From Candidatus Methanomethylicaceae archaeon (GTDB lineage Archaea; Thermoproteota; Methanomethylicia; Methanomethylicales; Methanomethylicaceae), in assembly GCA_026414165.1 (NCBI GenBank), contig JAOAJN010000004.1, forward strand, positions 62,001 to 126,000: 64,000 nt of DNA, written 5' to 3'. Every line of letters begins with the position of its first letter. Within the stretch, counting starts at the first letter, position 1. Positions 58,416-64,000 of the stretch are shown one piece after another. The notes beneath the pieces are model-generated. The model had not been told where the DNA came from, did not search any database, and saw only the letters and a list, made by a program, of their open reading frames with translations. The translations under genes were made by a program, and so were the position numbers.

Positions 58416-59163
58416 TCATACGTTCTCGGCGATCCAGACCATCTCCTGTTTATATGAAGTGAGGGGTCGATAATCAAACCCGCCGTATACCTCCCATTTC
58501 TTGAAACCAGCCAATCTTAAAAGGAGCTCAAATTCTCTCTTGTAGATTAAAGCGTATCTGTAGGTACCCTTCCAGAATACGTCTCCCTCTTTGTAAACGA
58601 CGGCAAGCGTCTCTATGATCTGATTTATCTCATCAATGAAATACGACTTCTCCCTTAGACCATACTCTCCCTTGTCGGTTACTATCAGATCCTCAGACTC
58701 CTTTCCGAAGCTCATCATCCTTTCTATGTCGGGATAAAAGAAGTTCAATATCAAACGACCGCCTTTCTGAAGGTGCCTCCTGAAATTCTTCAGGGTCTTC
58801 AACTGGTCCTCCGTGGTCAGATTATAAAGGAAACTGCGGAATGGAACTATGATCAAAGCAAATTTATCTTTTAGCTTGAAGTTGCGCATGTCTCCCAAAC
58901 TCACCTTTGGCTCTAGTCCCATGGCTTTCGCCTTCGCCCTGAGCTCATCCAGCATACACTGTGAGATATCAATCCCATAGGCGTCTATTCCATCTTTCAA
59001 AAGTTCCAAGTATATCCTGCCCGTTCCGCACCCAACCTCTAAAACCTTTCCAGCAGCCTTTTTTGCCTCCCTCTTGTAAAATTCTATATCTTCCTTGTAT
59101 CCGCCGTATATAATGTCGTAGACTTTTGCCCAAGCGTCATACTCACTATTAGTAATATTTATC
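58416..59163 (-). CDS. Class I SAM-dependent methyltransferase; N-terminus and start codon problematic
   Basis: Frame extends upstream of the ORF-track start through INITNSEYDAWAKVYDIIYGGYKEDIEFYKREAKKAAGKVLEVGCGTGRIYLELL; motif I lies outside the called ORF and no ATG/GTG/TTG precedes it in frame. Confidence 0.75.
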
Positions 59164-59226
59164 CCCCAACTATATATCTAATTAAATATAATATAAAAGG
59201 TTGCACCGTTAAAAGTTTGAAATGTG

Positions 59227-59733
59227 CTACTGCGTCTCCCAGATAAACCTTCCCCTCTTCTTGTAATGCTCTACGAGCCCACCGTCCTCCAAGATCCTCA
59301 TTAGGAAGTCGGGTATGGGCTTGAAGTCAAAAGTTCTGTCTTTGGTGTATATCTTGCCCTCGGATAGTGCCACCTCAATGACATCTCCAGTATTAACGTA
59401 GTCGGGCAGATCTTTGGACTCCACCAAGGGTAGACCTATGTTGAATGCATTTCTGTAGAAGATCCTGGCAAACGACTTTGCCACGACAATGCTTATCCCG
59501 GAATGCTTTATTACGACTGGTGCCTGCTCCCTGCTAGATCCGCACCCGAAGTTCTTTCCAGCAACTATTATGTCGCCCTTTGAGATCTTGGACGCAAAAC
59601 TCGGGTCAGCACCTTCCATCACATGTCTTGCAAGTTCGTCAAAGTCTATCGTCTTAAACTTATACTTGCCCGGTATTATGAGGTCCGTGGAGATGTCGTC
59701 TCCAAACTTCCAAACTCTTCCTTTGATCCTCAT
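59227..59733 (-). CDS. leuD: 3-isopropylmalate dehydratase small subunit
   Basis: [43 protein letters not shown]. Confidence 0.92.
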   Translation of the reverse strand: MRIKGRVWKFGDDISTDLIIPGKYKFKTIDFDELARHVMEGADPSFASKISKGDIIVAGKNFGCGSSREQAPVVIKHSGISIVVAKSFARIFYRNAFNIGLPLVESKDLPDYVNTGDVIEVALSEGKIYTKDRTFDFKPIPDFLMRILEDGGLVEHYKKRGRFIWETQ

Positions 59734-60981
59734 TTAAACAACCTCCTTTGGAACCGTGAATTTCCCATTAAGCGCAGAGTATGCCGCCGTCAGCGGAGAT
59801 GCCAAGTAGATCTCGGCTTCGGCACAGCCCATCCTCCCCTTAAAGTTCCTATTTGTAGTAGAGATTACTATTTCACCCGGAGATGGTATGCCATGGTGCC
59901 CGCCTACACATGGTCCGCAGCCCGGCACCCCAACTGCGCACCCTGCCCTAACGAGTTCTTCAATGATCCCCTCTCTAAGCGCACCTAGCATCACTTCCTT
60001 TGAGGCTGGCATAACTATTGTCCTGACCTTTACACTCTTCCCTCTGAGTACCTTGGCAACCATACTCAAATCTTCTAGCCTCCCATTAGTGCAGGACCCT
60101 ATGAAGACCTGATCGACTGGAGTGCCTTCAAGTTCGCTCACAGCCCTAACATTATCAACTTGATGCGGACATGAAAGCATGGGCTCCAATCTCCCCGCCT
60201 CAATCTCTAGATCGTCGACATAGTATGCATTCTCGTCCGCAGCAATCTCCTTAAAAGGCACTCGTATCCTTCCCTCTAAGAAAGCTCTTGTCTTTTCGTC
60301 TGATGCGATAAGACCTGTCTTACCTCCCATCTCTATTGCCATATTTGTCATTACCATCCTGCTGTCCATACTCATGCTCTTTACAGCATCACCCGTGAAC
60401 TCCACAGACTTGTAGGTGGCGCCGTCTGCCTTGATCTTGCCTATCACATAAAGTATCGCATCCTTCGAGGTCACGTTTCCTCTGAAACTCCCGCTTATAT
60501 TTATCCTGATGCTCTCTGGGACTTTAAACCATAATTTGCCCGACGCAAATACCGCTGCCATATCAGTCGAACCTATTCCGGTCGAAAATGCGGCGAAGGC
60601 CCCATGTGTACAAGTGTGCGAATCCGCTCCTACCACCACTCCTCCCGGAAATACGTAGCCCTTTTCTGGGAGGATCTGGTGGCAGATTCCCTCTCCAACA
60701 TCGTAAAGCTTTATCCCGTGCATCTTTGCAAATTCACGCATCATCTTATGAAGGGCAGAGGTTCCTTCGTTGGAGCTTGGCGAGATGTGGTCTATTACAA
60801 AAATCGCCTTCTCTTTATCCCATACGCTCTTGGCGCCCATCTCATTGAAGCTTTTTATCATGAGCGGGGCCGTTCCATCATGTGCCATTGCGGCGTCTAT
60901 GGGTAGAACGACAATATCTCCAGGAGACGGCTCGCGTCCTATCTTCATGGAGATTATCTTTTCAGCTAAGGTCATGCCCAT
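59734..60981 (-). CDS. leuC: 3-isopropylmalate dehydratase large subunit
   Basis: VVGADSHTCTHGAFAAFSTGIGSTDMAAVFASGKLWFKVPES; FIGSCTNGRLEDL; GVPGCGPCVGGHHG. Confidence 0.93.
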   Translation of the reverse strand: MGMTLAEKIISMKIGREPSPGDIVVLPIDAAMAHDGTAPLMIKSFNEMGAKSVWDKEKAIFVIDHISPSSNEGTSALHKMMREFAKMHGIKLYDVGEGICHQILPEKGYVFPGGVVVGADSHTCTHGAFAAFSTGIGSTDMAAVFASGKLWFKVPESIRINISGSFRGNVTSKDAILYVIGKIKADGATYKSVEFTGDAVKSMSMDSRMVMTNMAIEMGGKTGLIASDEKTRAFLEGRIRVPFKEIAADENAYYVDDLEIEAGRLEPMLSCPHQVDNVRAVSELEGTPVDQVFIGSCTNGRLEDLSMVAKVLRGKSVKVRTIVMPASKEVMLGALREGIIEELVRAGCAVGVPGCGPCVGGHHGIPSPGEIVISTTNRNFKGRMGCAEAEIYLASPLTAAYSALNGKFTVPKEVV

Positions 60982-61076
60982 ATTTCTCCCACCAGACCTC
61001 CTGTTTTATCCTAAATGACTATTTTAAACTTTATTGGTGAAAAATTCTTGCCAAAAGCTTTTTACAAAATCACTAT

Positions 61077-61102
61077 TTTGTGAGTATAATCAAACTCACA
61101 AA
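61077..61102. promoter_or_regulatory. Candidate NikR operator: 9 bp arms, 8 bp spacer
   Basis: TTTGTGAGT-ATAATCAA-ACTCACAAA perfect inverted repeat in the leuC/nikR divergent spacer. Confidence 0.65.
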
Positions 61103-61160
61103 CAAAAACTAAATAGAAACTAATATTATAAACCTAGCTCTCTCCAATAATTGATACCTT

Positions 61161-61571
61161 ATGAAAACGGGTGTTAGGAGATTTAGTGTCTCAGTTCCGC
61201 CGGAACTGCTAGAAGATTTTGACACTCTTATCAAAAAATTGGGACAAGATCGCTCTAAAGCAATTCAACAATCAATGCGATTGTTTATCTCTGAACACAC
61301 TTGGAGGGAGGAGGCATCCGAATGTGCAGGCGCTGTAGTCCTTGTTTATGATCATGATGTGCACGAGGCCGAGGAGAGTCTCACCGATTTACAACATGAG
61401 TTTAGAGAAGTCATAAACTCTACACTTCATGTCCACATAGATGAGAAGGACTGTCTGGAGATTTTGGCTCTGAGGGGCAGAGTGGAAAAAGTAAAGGAGC
61501 TTATAAACAAGATTTCGGCATGTAGAGGCGTTAAACAGCTCAGACATACTATGGTGGAGCTCTCGAATTAA
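61161..61571 (+). CDS. nikR: NikR-like nickel-responsive RHH regulator
   Basis: RRFSVSVPPELLEDFDTLIKKLGQDRSKAIQQSMRLFISEHTW; STLHVHIDEKDCLEILALRG (His/Cys nickel-site region). Confidence 0.9.
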   Translation: MKTGVRRFSVSVPPELLEDFDTLIKKLGQDRSKAIQQSMRLFISEHTWREEASECAGAVVLVYDHDVHEAEESLTDLQHEFREVINSTLHVHIDEKDCLEILALRGRVEKVKELINKISACRGVKQLRHTMVELSN

Positions 61572-61690
61572 AAATTGGGTGCTAAAATGGACCTAAGAAG
61601 ATTGTCGCTCGGCTAAATTGATGCACTATTTTCGAATTTCCTCACTACTCGAGAAATACGCAGGAGAAGAGGATAAAGGGATGGTTGAAT

Positions 61691-62302
61691 CTAAATCTGG
61701 ATGCCCTCTTTAGAGACATCCGCAGGTAATTCTGGCAACTTCTCCTTTATCCTCTGCTCAGCTACTGTAGCTGCGTCTGTCAAGATCTTCATAGCGTCCT
61801 CATTCGCTGTCTCGAATGAGACATTCAGCCCAGAAGTTGCGCCAGCTTCTGTCACCAGGTTGTAAAGCGAATCGCTCAAGCTTGCAAATCCTTTCTCGGC
61901 CTCTGGGACAACTTGGAGCACTCCTGGCTGAACGTTCCTTATTATCGAAAGTGCAGGCATGACTGTGTGGAGAAAGTCTCCGTAGTCTCTAACAGTAGTC
62001 AAGCGAAGGGCTATTGTCTCCAGTGCGAGCTTAATCTGTAAGACCCTCTTCTCTAGCTTCCTTATCTCTGCCAGCTCATTGGCGTACATTATCGCTCTTT
62101 GTCTGTCCCTTCTTGTATATGCTTCTACAACCTTTGAGAACAGTGATTTGTCCTTTTCTGCAAGCCTTGCGTTGGCAAAATCAAGTCTTTGGTTCTGTGC
62201 CTGTATCAACTTTATGGCATTTTCGATGTGGGGTTTGAGTGGACCTGAGGGGGGAGGAGTTTTCTTCTCGGGAGCTTCCCAACTCTTTGTAAACTTACTC
62301 AT
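61691..62302 (-). CDS. cdvB: CdvB / ESCRT-III (Snf7-like) protein
   Basis: LRTxx-type helical Snf7 core: LAEKDKSLFSKVVEAYTRRDRQRAIMYANELAEIRKLEKRVLQIKLALETIALRLTTV. Confidence 0.83.
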   Translation of the reverse strand: MSKFTKSWEAPEKKTPPPSGPLKPHIENAIKLIQAQNQRLDFANARLAEKDKSLFSKVVEAYTRRDRQRAIMYANELAEIRKLEKRVLQIKLALETIALRLTTVRDYGDFLHTVMPALSIIRNVQPGVLQVVPEAEKGFASLSDSLYNLVTEAGATSGLNVSFETANEDAMKILTDAATVAEQRIKEKLPELPADVSKEGIQI

Positions 62303-62386
62303 TAAACCTTCCACCTTAGTTCAATTCAAGGGTGAAAGTGGTTAAAAAGATTTCGAGACAAAAATGAACCTTCTATATCCATTTTT

Positions 62387-62412
62387 TGTCTTTCCCAAGG
62401 AAATGTCTTTCC
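62387..62412. repeat. 9 bp direct repeat TGTCTTTCC x2 upstream of cdvB
   Basis: TGTCTTTCC at 62387-62395 and 62404-62412, 17 bp period, next to TTTATAAA. Confidence 0.6.
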
Positions 62413-62536
62413 TTTATAAATTTCTTTTGAGGGAGTATTCTTTTTCACTAATAAATCTTAAACTTTTAAACCTTAAAATTTGAAAATTGAAAAAATTAAG
62501 ATTTAAATTTTACTAATTTGGGGGGATACTCCAAGG

Positions 62537-63016
62537 CTATCTCTCGATAAGCACTGACGATTTCCCTTCTTCTACAACCTTGCTGCTCACGCTGCCAAGG
62601 TGCTTCAACGTCCCCTCCTTTTCTTTGCTGCTGACAACAATAAGATCAATGCCGTTTTCTTTTGAAAATCTGATGATCTCCTCTGCAGGATCTCCCTCCA
62701 GCATTACGCTTTCAACCTCAATGCCCTCATCCTTGGCAGCTTTGCTTGCAGAACTTAGCACTTCCTTTGCATGCTCGTACTGTATCTCGTAGATCTCTGG
62801 GGGAGGTGCAACATGTGCCTTCTTCGCAAACGGCAACTTAGTAGGGATCACATGAATCACATAGAGTTTTGAGCAAAAAGCTTTGGCCAAAGAAATGGCC
62901 CTGCGAAGGGCTCTTGCCGACCGCATTGAATGATCTATGGCCACTGCTATCTTTAAATACTGTGGCATTTCGCACTTCTTCAAATATTCCTCAAAACGAA
63001 CCTCCGTCTGACTCAA
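62537..63016 (-). CDS. Universal stress protein UspA family
   Basis: LKIAVAIDHSMRSARALRRAISLAKAFCSKLYVIHVIP; DLIVVSSKEKEGTLKHLGSVSSKVVEEGKSSVLI. Confidence 0.87.
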   Translation of the reverse strand: MSQTEVRFEEYLKKCEMPQYLKIAVAIDHSMRSARALRRAISLAKAFCSKLYVIHVIPTKLPFAKKAHVAPPPEIYEIQYEHAKEVLSSASKAAKDEGIEVESVMLEGDPAEEIIRFSKENGIDLIVVSSKEKEGTLKHLGSVSSKVVEEGKSSVLIER

Positions 63017-63079
63017 AACGAACCCTCGGAGTATTTTAGGGACTCACTATATTTTAGAGTTTGCTTCAAAGGATATATT

Positions 63080-63724
63080 GTGAGCTTTATGGAAAAGGCG
63101 GTTTACCTCATTTCTGGCGGAATAGACTCGCCAGTAGCAGCATACCTTGGCATTAAGAAAGGGTGGCATCCAGTATTTGTACATTTCGACAATTATCCCT
63201 TCACAGACTCTGCATCAAAAGATAAGGCGCTTAAGATCATTGATCACCTCTTCAAAATTACAGGGATTGACGGCGAAGTCTTGGTGGTTCCACATGGAAA
63301 GGACTTGGAGATCATCGTCCAAAACTGCAAGAGAAACCTCTCCTGCCTTCTCTGCAAAAGAATGATGTATAGAAAGGCAGAGATAATTGCAAAAAAATAT
63401 GGATGCGAGGGAATCGTTACTGGCGAGATCATTGGTGAACAAGCAAGCCAGACGCTAAGAAACCTGATCTTAAACAGCAGGATCATAAAAATGCCGATTA
63501 TAAGGCCTTTACTCGGAATGAATAAACTTGAAGTTGAACAACTAGCGAAGAGGATAGGAACTTATGACTTGAGTGTTAGACCCTCAAAACCATGCAGCGC
63601 TGCTGCCATAAAGGCAAGGACCCATGCAAAAGAGACCGAGCTCTCAAATGAGGAGAATAAGATTCCAATAAATTCGCTACTAGAAGAGAGCATCAAAAAT
63701 GCAACATCTCTGGAGAGAGGGTGA
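63080..63724 (+). CDS. ThiI-like PP-loop tRNA thiolation/sulfurtransferase domain protein (no THUMP)
   Basis: AVYLISGGIDSPVAAYLGIKKGWHPVFVHFDNYPF; GIVTGEIIGEQASQTLRNL; MPIIRPLLGMNKLEVEQLAKRIGTYDLSVRPSKPC. Confidence 0.85.
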   Translation: MSFMEKAVYLISGGIDSPVAAYLGIKKGWHPVFVHFDNYPFTDSASKDKALKIIDHLFKITGIDGEVLVVPHGKDLEIIVQNCKRNLSCLLCKRMMYRKAEIIAKKYGCEGIVTGEIIGEQASQTLRNLILNSRIIKMPIIRPLLGMNKLEVEQLAKRIGTYDLSVRPSKPCSAAAIKARTHAKETELSNEENKIPINSLLEESIKNATSLERG

Positions 63725-64000
63725 CTTTTCTATATTGGCATTGGGCGTTTATCTTGTCAACAATTTTTTCCGCCGAAGTGTAATCCATTCCAAAGACACT
63801 TTCATCAGGAGAGTACTCCCCAATTCCAATGTATCTTGACCACTCGTCCAAGGTCCTATCCTCTAGGGCCATTAATGGGAAGAAGATCTGCACATCAAGG
63901 CTTGAGAGTGGACTGATGGAGCCTATACTTCTGGGTCTTAGTCCGGATACTATTCCTGCGATGCCCTCATCTCTAGCAATTTTGATTGCAGTACACAACT
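63693..64000 (-). CDS. Partial ThiI/PP-loop-like protein C-terminus (continues beyond window)
   Basis: GIAGIVSGLRPRSIGSISPLSSLDVQIFFPLMALEDRTLDEWSRYIGIGEYSPDESVFG resembles the C-terminal half of PP-loop ThiI-type enzymes. Confidence 0.5.
   Translation of the reverse strand, partial: LCTAIKIARDEGIAGIVSGLRPRSIGSISPLSSLDVQIFFPLMALEDRTLDEWSRYIGIGEYSPDESVFGMDYTSAEKIVDKINAQCQYRKVTLSPEMLHF

Overview
This is a 64 kb archaeal chromosomal window. The lineage signals are thermosome, RpoK, TFB, Topo VI A/B, S25e, aIF1, CdvB/ESCRT-III, Sep-tRNA:Cys-tRNA synthase, form III RuBisCO and a Tes-like radical SAM enzyme. It may be Bathyarchaeia-like, but the lineage is not proven. Gene density is high. I found no CRISPR array, transposon or prophage. 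Main blocks: (i) PreA, dihydropyrimidinase, a YgeW-like carbamoyltransferase, a Cys-rich ORF and, nearby, carbamate kinase, which could form an ATP-yielding pyrimidine or hydantoin catabolic module; (ii) LarB/LarC (nickel pincer cofactor) in the same window as a NikR regulator preceded by a 9+8+9 bp palindrome; (iii) a nucleoside phosphorylase, two PurP paralogs, iron-ADH, PRPP synthetase, R15P isomerase, RuBisCO III and AMP phosphorylase; (iv) Topo VI followed by a putative LpdD-like prenyl-flavin chaperone and UbiX; (v) tRNA-Cys, a tiny ORF and SepCysS; (vi) UspA flanked by two paralogs of an unrecognised family; (vii) two sodium:solute symporters, each with a tiny upstream membrane ORF, one missing from the supplied ORF track; (viii) DtxR/FeoA/FeoB with a palindrome over the TATA box; (ix) a structured RNA at about 17131-17390 (-), probably SRP RNA. 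Also notable are a methyltransferase whose start is blocked by a G5 tract and a membrane-anchored LAGLIDADG-like protein beside a JAMM protease. All product calls come from reading the translations, with no database search.
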